A stretch of 64,000 nt of DNA from an uncultured Collinsella sp. (lineage in GTDB: Bacteria; Actinomycetota; Coriobacteriia; Coriobacteriales; Coriobacteriaceae): assembly GCA_958445895.1 (NCBI GenBank), contig CAUCTV010000001.1:186001-250000 (forward strand), given 5' to 3'. The notes beneath the pieces were generated by a model. It saw only the letters and a program-made list of their open reading frames with translations. It had not been told where the DNA came from and made no database searches. Position 1 is the first letter of the stretch. The number at the start of each line of letters is the position of its first letter. Positions 17,393-25,081 of this stretch are shown piece by piece. The translations under genes and the position numbers were made by a program.

Positions 17393-18778
17393 CTAATCGA
17401 TCTTGTTGTTGGTCAGACCGGCGCGGAACACGGTGGCGTCGCCATCGGCCTTGCTCGGATCGTAGAGGTTCAGGGCAGCCACGTACATGGCGGCAGCGGT
17501 GACCAGGTCGTCCTTGTAGGTGACCTCGTTGGGAGCGTGAGCCTGAGACTCGGCACCCGGGCCAAAGCCCACGCAGGGGATGCCGTAGCGGCCCTGGATG
17601 GAGACGCAGTTCGTGGAGAAGGTCCACTTGTCGCACAGCGGGCGACCAGCGCGCTTGTCCATGCTGGGCTCGCAGCCGATGCGCTCGTCACCAAACATGG
17701 CCTTGTGGGCGTCGACGAGGGCCTTGACGTGCGGAGCGGTCTCCTTATTGATCCACGTGGGGAAGTAAGCCTCGGTCTCGTAGACCTCACCAGTCCAGGA
17801 CGGACGGTCGTACATGTACATGGAGACCTTCACGTCGTCGCCGTACTTCTTGGTGGCCGGCAGGTTGCGGATCTCGTCCAGGCAGGACTCCCAGGTCTCA
17901 CCGGCGGTCATGCGACGGTCGATGGAGATGGCGCAGGAGTCGGCCACAGCGCAACGGCTGGGGCTGGTGTAGAAGATCTGACTGACGGTGCAGGTACCGC
18001 GACCCAGGAAGCGGGCATCCTCGAAGTGCTCGGGGTTGTACTTGGGGTCGAGCATCTTGACGAGGCCCTTGATGTCGGTCGACTCGTCGCAGCCGTTGTT
18101 GTTGAGGGCGCGGACGTCGGCGATGATGTCGGCCATCTTGTAGATGGCGTTGTCGCCGCGGTCGGGAGCGGAACCGTGGCAGGAGGTGCCGTGAACGTCG
18201 ACGCGGATCTCCATACGGCCGCGGTGACCGCGATAGATGCCGCCGTCGGTGGGCTCGGTGGAAATGACGAACTCGGGCTTAATGCCGTCCTTGTTGTAGA
18301 TGTACTGCCAGCACATGCCGTCGCAGTCCTCTTCCTGGACGGTGCCGACGACCATGATCTTGTAGCCCTCGGGGATGAGGCCCATGTCCTTCATCATCTT
18401 GGCAGCATAGGTAGCGGAAGCCATACCGCCCTCCTGGTCAGAGCCGCCGCGGCCGTAGATGATCTCGTCGGTCTCGTAGCCCTCATAGGGATCGGCATCC
18501 CAGTTCTCGATGTTGCCGATGCCGACGGTGTCGATGTGGGAGTCGATGGCGATGATCTTGTCGCCCTCGCCCATAAAGCCCATGACGTTGCCCAGGCCGT
18601 CGACCTTGACCTCGTCATAGCCAAGGCTCTCCATCTCGGCCTTGATGCAGGCAACAACCTCACCCTCCTCGCAGGACTCAGAGGGGTGAGAGATCATAGC
18701 GCGCAGGAAGCGAGTCATATCAGCACGATGAGACTCAGCCGCAGCCTTAATGGCATCAAAATCGAGTTCTTTAGTCAT
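17393..18778 (-). CDS. ygeY: YgeY family M20 hydrolase
   Basis: Zinc-dependent amidohydrolase/peptidase of the M20 family, selenium-metabolism-linked YgeY branch, 461 residues. Metal-site motifs are AIDSHIDTVG (His81, Asp83), the catalytic glutamate region TVQEED and GTSCHGSAPDRG of the lid domain. In the purine pathway it is thought to deacylate a ureido or carbamoyl compound to feed YgeX; the substrate is not deducible from sequence. Start at ATG 18778 with GAAAGG nine bases upstream; a TTG three codons earlier is rejected. Separated from ygeX by a 238-base gap filled by a structured repeat element. Confidence 0.93.
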   Translation of the reverse strand: MTKELDFDAIKAAAESHRADMTRFLRAMISHPSESCEEGEVVACIKAEMESLGYDEVKVDGLGNVMGFMGEGDKIIAIDSHIDTVGIGNIENWDADPYEGYETDEIIYGRGGSDQEGGMASATYAAKMMKDMGLIPEGYKIMVVGTVQEEDCDGMCWQYIYNKDGIKPEFVISTEPTDGGIYRGHRGRMEIRVDVHGTSCHGSAPDRGDNAIYKMADIIADVRALNNNGCDESTDIKGLVKMLDPKYNPEHFEDARFLGRGTCTVSQIFYTSPSRCAVADSCAISIDRRMTAGETWESCLDEIRNLPATKKYGDDVKVSMYMYDRPSWTGEVYETEAYFPTWINKETAPHVKALVDAHKAMFGDERIGCEPSMDKRAGRPLCDKWTFSTNCVSIQGRYGIPCVGFGPGAESQAHAPNEVTYKDDLVTAAAMYVAALNLYDPSKADGDATVFRAGLTNNKID

Positions 18779-18882
18779 AACAGTCAACCTTTCTACAAGG
18801 GTTTACCTACAGGTAGATATTTCAGATAGATCACTTGTGCCAAGCGGCGTGAGGTTGAGCACCCCACAAGCAAGTAACCATA

Positions 18883-19000
18883 GGAGGCAGACGGAGGACT
18901 TTGCTCCGTCGCGAGTTCCGCACGAGCCGGAGAGCACTTAATGTGCTCTCCGTGCGAGCAGGACTGTCCGAGCAGGGAGTAAAGCCCTCCGGCTGCCTCC
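18883..19000. repeat. Hairpin element copy 1 (between ygeX and ygeY)
   Basis: A 118-base element: outer arms (18883-18906 and 18975-19000, GGAGGCAG...CTGCCTCC) pair imperfectly, and the core holds a perfect 9-bp palindrome GGAGAGCAC/GTGCTCTCC (18929-18951). The core, about 58 bases, recurs in opposite orientation at 61118-61175 with very similar sequence, while the outer arms of the two copies differ. It begins about 17 bases after the ygeX stop. Function unknown. Confidence 0.75.
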
Positions 19001-19016
19001 GGACAGGTCAGACCCG

Positions 19017-20231
19017 CTAGCAGGTCGGATACTCGCCCTCCCAGACGATGCGACGGTACTGATCCGGATCGGTGTCGCCCTCGGTGGAGAAGCAGAGCAC
19101 GGAGCTCGTCTTGTCCAGGCCGATGAGTTCCTTGAGCTCGGCGTACTCGGGATCGAGCATGAGAGTCTCGACCAGACCGGTGGTCACAGCGCCGGACTCG
19201 CCAGAGATGACGCGCGGGTCGCCCTTCTCGGGAGCGCCCAGAGTGCGCATGCCGCGAGCGGTGACCCAGTCGGGGCAGGACACGAAGGCGGTGGTGTGGT
19301 TGCGCAGGATATCCCAGCCCAGGATGTTGGGCTCGCCGCAGCACAGGCCGGCCATGATGGAGGGCATGTCGCCGTCCACGATGCGCGGATCGCCGTCGCC
19401 GGCGGCAGCGCCCTTGTACAGGCAGGCGGCAGGCGCGCACTCGACCACGACGAAGGTGGGCGGGTTATCGGGATACAGGTTGGTGAAGTAGCCCACCACG
19501 GCGCCGGCGAGCGAGCCCACGCCAGCCTGGACAAAGACGTGCGTCGGGCGGTTGATGGCCATCTCGCGCAGCTGCTCGGCAGCCTCGGAAGCCATGGTGC
19601 CGTAGCCCTCCATGATCCAGGACGGGATCTTCTCGTAGCCCTCCCAGGCGGTATCCTGAACGATGACGCCGCGCTCGCAGGCGTCGGCCTCGGCGGCGGC
19701 CATGCGCACGCACTCGTCGTAGTTGACCTCTTCGATGGTCACCGTGGCGCCCTCGGCGGCGATGTTATCAAAGCGGGGCTTGGTGGAACCCTTGGGCATG
19801 TGCACGACGGCCTTCTGGCCCAGCTTGTTGGCAGCCCATGCCACGCCGCGGCCATGGTTGCCGTCGGTGGCAGTAAAGAAGGTGGCCTGGCCAAAGTCCT
19901 TGGCAAGCTGATCGGAGGTCAGGTAATCGAAGGTGCACTCGGCAACGTCCTTGCCGGTCTCGTCGGCAATGTAGTTGGCCATGGCAAACGAACCGCCCAG
20001 GACCTTAAAGGCGTTGAGGCCAAAGCGATAGCTCTCGTCCTTAACGCACAGGTTGGAAAGGCCCAGGCGCGCAGCCTGACCATCCAGGCGGGCAAGCGGA
20101 GTGACGGTGTACTGAGGGAACGACTGGTGGAAGGCGCGGGCCTTCTTCACGTGGTCGAGGCTCATGATTCCCAAGTGCTTGTCATCGCTCTTGGGCATCG
20201 TGTTGCCCGCCCACTGGATCTTATCGGCCAT
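19017..20231 (-). CDS. ygeX: Diaminopropionate ammonia-lyase YgeX (DpaL)
   Basis: PLP enzyme that converts 2,3-diaminopropionate to pyruvate and two ammonia. The 404 residues include the Schiff-base lysine in GLNAFKVLGGSFA (Lys76), a glycine-rich PLP phosphate loop (VQAGVGSLAGA) and CVKDESYRFG. In the purine pathway it would be the last step, linking ring nitrogen and carbon to central metabolism. It heads the ygeX-ygeY(-ygeW) series and is divergent from a YheO-type regulator, with two copies of a palindromic operator candidate between them. Confidence 0.94.
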   Translation of the reverse strand: MADKIQWAGNTMPKSDDKHLGIMSLDHVKKARAFHQSFPQYTVTPLARLDGQAARLGLSNLCVKDESYRFGLNAFKVLGGSFAMANYIADETGKDVAECTFDYLTSDQLAKDFGQATFFTATDGNHGRGVAWAANKLGQKAVVHMPKGSTKPRFDNIAAEGATVTIEEVNYDECVRMAAAEADACERGVIVQDTAWEGYEKIPSWIMEGYGTMASEAAEQLREMAINRPTHVFVQAGVGSLAGAVVGYFTNLYPDNPPTFVVVECAPAACLYKGAAAGDGDPRIVDGDMPSIMAGLCCGEPNILGWDILRNHTTAFVSCPDWVTARGMRTLGAPEKGDPRVISGESGAVTTGLVETLMLDPEYAELKELIGLDKTSSVLCFSTEGDTDPDQYRRIVWEGEYPTC

Positions 20232-20323
20232 ACGGTGAACTCCTTAAGTCCTCTCTTGCCGGCCCCCGCATACGCGTTTCAGCCCATTCCCATTCATGCG
20301 ACTGAACTTTTATGTGGATGCCA

Positions 20324-20338
20324 AACAAAAAGTTTGTT
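20324..20338. promoter_or_regulatory. Operator candidate, site 1
   Basis: Perfect palindrome AACAAA-AAG-TTTGTT, 93 bases upstream of the ygeX start and 171 upstream of the regulator start. An identical pair of half-sites recurs 51 bp away. Confidence 0.65.
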
Positions 20339-20374
20339 AGCACTGTTCTATCACACTTTTTGATTGGTAAACCT

Positions 20375-20389
20375 AACAAATTGTTTGTT
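20375..20389. promoter_or_regulatory. Operator candidate, site 2
   Basis: Perfect palindrome AACAAA-TTG-TTTGTT, same half-sites and spacing as site 1, in the same divergent region. Probable target of the adjacent YheO-type regulator or another transcription factor of the purine genes. Confidence 0.65.
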
Positions 20390-20508
20390 GCCGTAATCGG
20401 TACCTTTTCGCCGCCGAACGGTCATATAACGCAGCGACGCTTTCGTTATTTGCGAACAAGTGTGGTTTATGGCAAAGTGTGCCCAAACTAATTTTTAGGA
20501 AGGCACCC

Positions 20509-21162
20509 ATGACCCCCGCACAGATTGAGTTCTACAAGCGCCTTGCACACGGCCTGGCGCTCCAATTTGGCCCCAACTGCGAAGTCGTCGTCCACGATCT
20601 GGAGACCGAGGACGTGGACCACTCCATCGTAGTGATCGAAAACGGCCACGTCAGCGGGCGCAAACTGGGTGACGGCCCCAGCCATATTGTGTTTGAGTCC
20701 ATGCACGAGGGCACCACCGACGTGCACGACCGCGAGCCATACCTCACCAAAACCACCGACGGCAAGCTGCTCAAGTCCTCGACCATCTTTATCCGCAACG
20801 ACGAGGGCAAGCCCGTCGGCATTTTGGGCATTAACTTTGACATTACGCTCATGAAGGCTTTTGAGCGCTCGCTCGATGCCTTTACCGGCACCGGCGGCAC
20901 GGGCTACACCGAGCCCGAGCCCATTACCAAGAACATCGGCGACCTGCTCGAGGACCTGCTGCACGAGTGCGAGCAGTTTGTGGGCAAGCCCGCGGCGCTC
21001 ATGACCAAAGACGAGCGCATTCGTGCCATCGGCTACCTCGACCGTCGCGGCGCCTTCCTCATTTCCAAGTCGAGCGAGCGCGCCTGCGAGTTCTTTGGCA
21101 TCTCCAAGTACAGCTTCTATAGCTACCTCAATGAGGCCAAGGCGGCGGCCGACGACAAGTAG
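20509..21162 (+). CDS. YheO-like PAS/helix-turn-helix transcriptional regulator (block 1)
   Basis: A 217-residue protein with an N-terminal YheO-type PAS domain (about 5-118; VVVHDL, SIVVIENGHVSGRKLG) and a C-terminal helix-turn-helix region (about 165-213; ACEFFGISKYSFYSYLNEAK). AGGAAGG five bases upstream fixes the ATG at 20509. Relatives such as DauR sense small metabolites and control amino-acid or purine use. Its divergence from ygeX suggests it controls block 1. A second member of the family adjoins block 2 at 48.1 kb. E. coli uses a sigma-54 activator (YgeV) here, so the regulator type differs. Confidence 0.88.
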   Translation: MTPAQIEFYKRLAHGLALQFGPNCEVVVHDLETEDVDHSIVVIENGHVSGRKLGDGPSHIVFESMHEGTTDVHDREPYLTKTTDGKLLKSSTIFIRNDEGKPVGILGINFDITLMKAFERSLDAFTGTGGTGYTEPEPITKNIGDLLEDLLHECEQFVGKPAALMTKDERIRAIGYLDRRGAFLISKSSERACEFFGISKYSFYSYLNEAKAAADDK

Positions 21163-21285
21163 GCACTCGCCCAGATTGCCCCTCCCCTTTTGGGCGCGAG
21201 TTCTGGAGAGCATGAATCCAAGACCGAGCCGCTTGGAAAGTTCCATATAATCGATGTCATTAGTATTTCGAAAGGGTGGAACAGA

Positions 21286-22272
21286 ATGGCGTTGAGCAAG
21301 GCATCATGCACCGGTCGCGGATTGATTCCGGCAATTGGTGGACATGTGCACCGCATGTTCGATGAGGGTGAAGACGACCTGTTTTCGCTGAGCCTTGACG
21401 ACGTGATGGATGATCGCCCGTGGACCGCCGACGAACTCATGGGCGGCGGGGCTCGCCCGTCAAGCCCCAATTCCGCACTTGCGCCTAAGCCCGCATCTGC
21501 GCCGACTCCTGCGCAGCCGCCCGTTTCGACGCCCGCGTCTACGCCCGCACCCACTTCGGCGCCCACACCCGCTCCCCGCCCCGCAAGCGACCCGTCCGAG
21601 ACGGCGGCATTTCTCGCTGCGGCGACGCGGAACAAATCGGCCGACAGCACCGTTATGTACAGCGCCCAGCAGTTGCCTGTTCCTGCGGCACGCAAGCCTC
21701 CGGTCACAAGGCTCGATGAGCCCGTTGCCCATCAGGTTGCCTACGATTCCTGGGCTGCAGCCGATCTGGATGAGACCTCTACCGGCATGCCGGCGCTCGA
21801 CGTTCCAGTTAACCCGCTTTTTGCCGCCAACACGAGCGCCGCGGACTATGAGGGCGGTGCGGCATATTCCGATTATTCCGATGGCTATGCTGACGCCGGT
21901 CGCATCGAGACCGAGGATTATGGCACCGCATCGAGCGATTATCTCAACGATCCGTACGCTGCCACGCCTGCACCGGAATATGACCCGGAGGCCGCGTCCG
22001 CACCGGCGTATACCAAAAGCACGGGCGAAGAGCGCTTCGCCGATTATTACGCCAAGGAAAAGGCGCTGCGTTTCTCGGAATTTCCGCAGGCAGTCAAGGT
22101 TGCCTTTATCGCCATTGTCATTGCCCTGCTCGGCGTCATTGCGTTTGAGGGATTCCAGCTGTTCTCCGGCCCCACCCAAGCGGAGTCGGAGACCCAGCAA
22201 AAAGAGGACGACAACCAGTACCTGGACATCAACACCCTCAAGGGCGACCCCAACGACGGGGACGACGAGTAG
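21286..22272 (+). CDS. Pro/Ala-rich single-pass membrane protein, function unknown
   Basis: I do not recognise a family. The 328 residues (ATG at 21286 after AAGGGTGG) have an acidic N-terminal segment, a proline/alanine/threonine-rich stretch near residues 55-105, a tyrosine/acidic-rich middle and one hydrophobic helix near residues 271-290 (VAFIAIVIALLGVIAF), then an acidic tail. There is no signal peptide, so the long low-complexity part is probably cytoplasmic with a short outside tail; this is inference. It follows the regulator in the same direction by about 120 bases. Confidence 0.7.
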   Translation: MALSKASCTGRGLIPAIGGHVHRMFDEGEDDLFSLSLDDVMDDRPWTADELMGGGARPSSPNSALAPKPASAPTPAQPPVSTPASTPAPTSAPTPAPRPASDPSETAAFLAAATRNKSADSTVMYSAQQLPVPAARKPPVTRLDEPVAHQVAYDSWAAADLDETSTGMPALDVPVNPLFAANTSAADYEGGAAYSDYSDGYADAGRIETEDYGTASSDYLNDPYAATPAPEYDPEAASAPAYTKSTGEERFADYYAKEKALRFSEFPQAVKVAFIAIVIALLGVIAFEGFQLFSGPTQAESETQQKEDDNQYLDINTLKGDPNDGDDE

Positions 22273-22309
22273 CGAGGGTTAAGGGAGGGCCGGAAGAGCC
22301 GGCGGCATG

Positions 22310-23632
22310 TTACGGCTCCAAAAGCCCTGCCATAAAGATGGGCAGATACAGCACGTCACCATCGCGGTGAAGATTACATTCCGCAAGTACCAGGGCGCGA
22401 TCGATTCCGTAGCCCTTCGTCGCGAGCGCGTTGTCGAGCGCCGCATGGGACTTAAAGCTCTTGCCCGACTTGACCTCGATGGCAAGGACCTCCCCATCGA
22501 GCGTCTCCTCCACAAAATCGAGCTCGCCGACTTTTTTAGACGTAAAGTAGCGCAATCTGAATCCGTGGGCTTTGAGCTCTTGGGCAACGAAGCCCTCAAA
22601 CGCCGCCCCCATGTTCATGCCAAAGGCGTCTTCCGCCTCCCCATCAAAAACGCCTTGGGCGACCCTTTTGGAATACGACGACATGAGCATTCCGGTGTCC
22701 AAGTAAAACAGCTTGAACAGATTTCGTTGCTCCCCCAATAAAAGGGGTGCCACGGGCGCCGTTACGTTATACACGGGAAGCGCGACACCCGCCTCCGATA
22801 GCCAGAGAAAATGATCTGTCACCTGCGAAAAACGTTTGACACCGTTAATCGATGACAGTTTGAATCGCTTGTTTTTGGAGCCGGCCTCGCTGGGAATCAG
22901 ATCATAGATATCGCGAATAACCAAGCGTAGCTCAGGCGGAGCGTACTTTGCGATGTCATCGCGATACAGGGCGTGAAGATCGCGATGGATGTTTCGAACC
23001 TCATCGACATTGCGCGTCGCCAAGAAGGAATTGACAGCGTCGGGCATGCCTCCCACCACCACATACTGATGGAACAGATCGAGCAAGCGGTCATACAGGT
23101 AGCCAGGGAGCTCACCCTCATCCTTTAGACAACCCCTGAGCATGTCAAACGCTCCGGCAGCAACGCCGCTTGCCCAGCAGAACTCCTCAAAGTCGAGCGG
23201 GTACATCTGGACCTGCTCGACATACCCCACCGGCAGGGAATCGATGCCCTCGAGCTCAACGCCAAGGAGCGATCCGGTAAGGATGTATCGAAAGTCGCCG
23301 CGCTGGACCAGGTATTTGATAAACGTCACTACGTTGGGGCATCGCTGCACCTCGTCGATAACCACAACGGTCTTGTTCGCAACCATCGGCTGCGTTGCAG
23401 CAATAGACATGCGCATAAGCAGGTCATCCGCGCTTTTTGCCGCCAAAAACGAATCGCGCACGGACGCGTCGGCGATAAGGTCGAACGTCACGACATTTTC
23501 GAACGATTCGCTTGCAAAGACGTTGACCAAATATGACTTTCCTACCTGTCGGGCGCCCTTGACCAAAAGAGCCTTGTTAGGCGACGAGGCAAGCCAAGAT
23601 TCAAACTGTGCTTTCGCTTTTCTCTGTAGCAT
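22310..23632 (-). CDS. AAA_14/DUF4143-family ATPase
   Basis: A 440-residue protein with a P-loop KGARQVGKSY at 25-34, a Walker B region VVVIDEVQRCPN and a C-terminal DUF4143 domain with a nuclease-like ELDFVEET...IEVKSGKS segment. Such ATPases are widespread in gut anaerobes, often in several copies, and their role is unsettled. ATG at 23632 is preceded by AAGGGG. A set of four 33-bp tandem repeats lies 40-155 bases upstream of its start. It converges with the membrane-protein gene. Confidence 0.88.
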   Translation of the reverse strand: MLQRKAKAQFESWLASSPNKALLVKGARQVGKSYLVNVFASESFENVVTFDLIADASVRDSFLAAKSADDLLMRMSIAATQPMVANKTVVVIDEVQRCPNVVTFIKYLVQRGDFRYILTGSLLGVELEGIDSLPVGYVEQVQMYPLDFEEFCWASGVAAGAFDMLRGCLKDEGELPGYLYDRLLDLFHQYVVVGGMPDAVNSFLATRNVDEVRNIHRDLHALYRDDIAKYAPPELRLVIRDIYDLIPSEAGSKNKRFKLSSINGVKRFSQVTDHFLWLSEAGVALPVYNVTAPVAPLLLGEQRNLFKLFYLDTGMLMSSYSKRVAQGVFDGEAEDAFGMNMGAAFEGFVAQELKAHGFRLRYFTSKKVGELDFVEETLDGEVLAIEVKSGKSFKSHAALDNALATKGYGIDRALVLAECNLHRDGDVLYLPIFMAGLLEP

Positions 23633-23670
23633 AAGCGTACCCCTTATTACGTGCTGTTTTAGCACTAGGA

Positions 23671-23787
23671 TACACTTTTCCGTAGTTATTAGGTGCTTAT
23701 TTCGACACTTTTTCGGGATTTTAAAGTGTGTATTACGACACTTTTCCGTACTTTTACACGTGATATTTCGACACTTTTTCGGATTTA
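23671..23787. repeat. 33-bp tandem repeat upstream of the DUF4143 ATPase
   Basis: Four units with exact 33-bp spacing, starting at 23671, 23704, 23737 and 23770, each opening GACACTTTT or TACACTTTT. Units 1 and 3 continue CCGTA and units 2 and 4 continue TCGG, suggesting a 66-bp higher-order period. A small palindrome GTGCT-gtttt-AGCAC (23651-23665) lies between the repeats and the gene. Likely a multimeric binding site in the ATPase promoter. Confidence 0.8.
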
Positions 23788-23806
23788 AGCCTAACAGCAG
23801 CCGGCG

Positions 23807-23852
23807 AAATCAAGCGCCGCCCGCGCGTCATTTCGCAGGCGGCGCTTGATTT
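23807..23852. terminator. Perfect 15-bp hairpin
   Basis: AAATCAAGCGCCGCC pairs with its exact complement across a 16-base loop. Short A/T ends make it a possible terminator or a regulatory hairpin; no gene ends immediately beside it. The rest of 23853-24000 shows nothing beyond the next gene's binding site. Confidence 0.5.
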
Positions 23853-24000
23853 GTGTCCGCGCGCGCTGATAGACTCCATCGTGCCAGCAAGGAGCGGGCG
23901 CGTTTTATCCAGAGTCGGGGTAGAGAGTTGGCTCCACGATCCCGACGCCAACCGGCCAAGAGGCACGGTGGCCCTGCCAACATCGATGAAAGGAGTCCGT

Positions 24001-24423
24001 ATGGGCAATTTCGCCGTGCGCAGCGAGCGCAACTTCCACAACCTGGTCGTCAAACCGAATCACATGCATCTTCTGGATAAGCCAAATGGCTACGCCTCGG
24101 CCATGGTCAAGAGCAGCCTCTCCCACCAGATGCGCTTTACGGTACAGAAGCTCGATGAAGAGCTCTGTGCTGCTGGCGACCCGCACGTACTGCAGGTCAA
24201 GCTGCTCGGAGATGCCTCGCGCAAGCCGTCCAGCTGGAAGCTCTTCGCCGACGGCAAGTGCGTTGCGGATGGATCCGGCGCCTTTGCCCGCGAGTGCTTC
24301 TGCGAAGGAGCCGAGGTGTTTTTGGACTTGTGCCGAGATGCCGTACGCGCGGCCAAGCTGCGCCAGTGGAGCCAGGGGGAGTATGAGCTGCTGAGTGTGG
24401 CCCGCGGGATTGCGAGGGCGTAG
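24001..24423 (+). CDS. Hypothetical 140-residue protein
   Basis: Not recognised. The ATG at 24001 is preceded by AAAGGAG with five bases of spacing, which is the best evidence that it is a gene. The protein is soluble, mixed alpha/beta in appearance, with no obvious motif; it contains HMHLLDKPNGYASAMVKSSL and ends VARGIARA. It stands alone between the DUF4143 ATPase and the transposase remnant. Confidence 0.6.
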   Translation: MGNFAVRSERNFHNLVVKPNHMHLLDKPNGYASAMVKSSLSHQMRFTVQKLDEELCAAGDPHVLQVKLLGDASRKPSSWKLFADGKCVADGSGAFARECFCEGAEVFLDLCRDAVRAAKLRQWSQGEYELLSVARGIARA

Positions 24424-24585
24424 ACGAAAGCGGTGACGCATTGTTTCTTTCGCAAATTGACGACCGCATAGCGGAACACGGCCCGCGCCCCGTCATGTGA
24501 TTTCTAGCGGCCAAACAGCGAATCACCGACGAAAGTGGCATGGGCCGCGACCGCGAACATCTCATCGGCCGAGGAGGAGTCGCCG

Positions 24586-24975
24586 CGCAATGACATAGAG
24601 AATCTGATGAGGAAGACCGTCGAGGAGACGCCCGACGCGCTGCTCGACGAGCAGGCGTCCGAGCTCCGGCGTGCGGCTCGTCACCGGCGACAAGTGCGTT
24701 GGGATGCTCGGTGCGCTCGAGGAGGTGTTCCCCGGGGTCCGCTACCAGCGCTGCACGGTGCATTTCTACCGCAACGTGCTGGCAAGGATTCCCGTGACCA
24801 GGCGGAAGGCCGCGCCGCGCATGCTGAAGGCAATCCACGCGCAGGAATCACGCGAGGCATGCGCCCAAAAGGCCAAGGAGGTGGCGGAGCGGATCACGAG
24901 TGGGGCAAGAGGAGGTACCTTGACATGTCGAAGCTGGAGGAGATGGACAGGCCGAACAAGACGGTAGGAGACTAG
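24586..24975 (+). pseudogene. IS256-family transposase remnant
   Basis: Three pieces of an IS256-type (Mutator-like) transposase are joined out of frame. An N-terminal piece (DIENLMRKTVEETPDALL...EQASEL, about 24592-24668) is fused by deletion to a core piece in another frame (LVTGDKCVGMLGALEEVFPG, CTVHFYRNVLARIP, AIHAQESREA, about 24668-24897), and the C-terminal end (EWGKRRYLDMSKLEEMD, ending at 24975) returns to the first frame. Most of the catalytic region is missing. It marks an old insertion at the edge of the restriction operon. No terminal inverted repeats could be defined. Confidence 0.8.
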
Positions 24976-25081
24976 AGCATGACGAGGACGGGACCGAATA
25001 AATCAATTTGCGAGAGAATCTTGAAGGTACCGCCGTTGTGGCTCAGAGCGCGGACGCGTCACAAATGGATGATTGCAAAGA

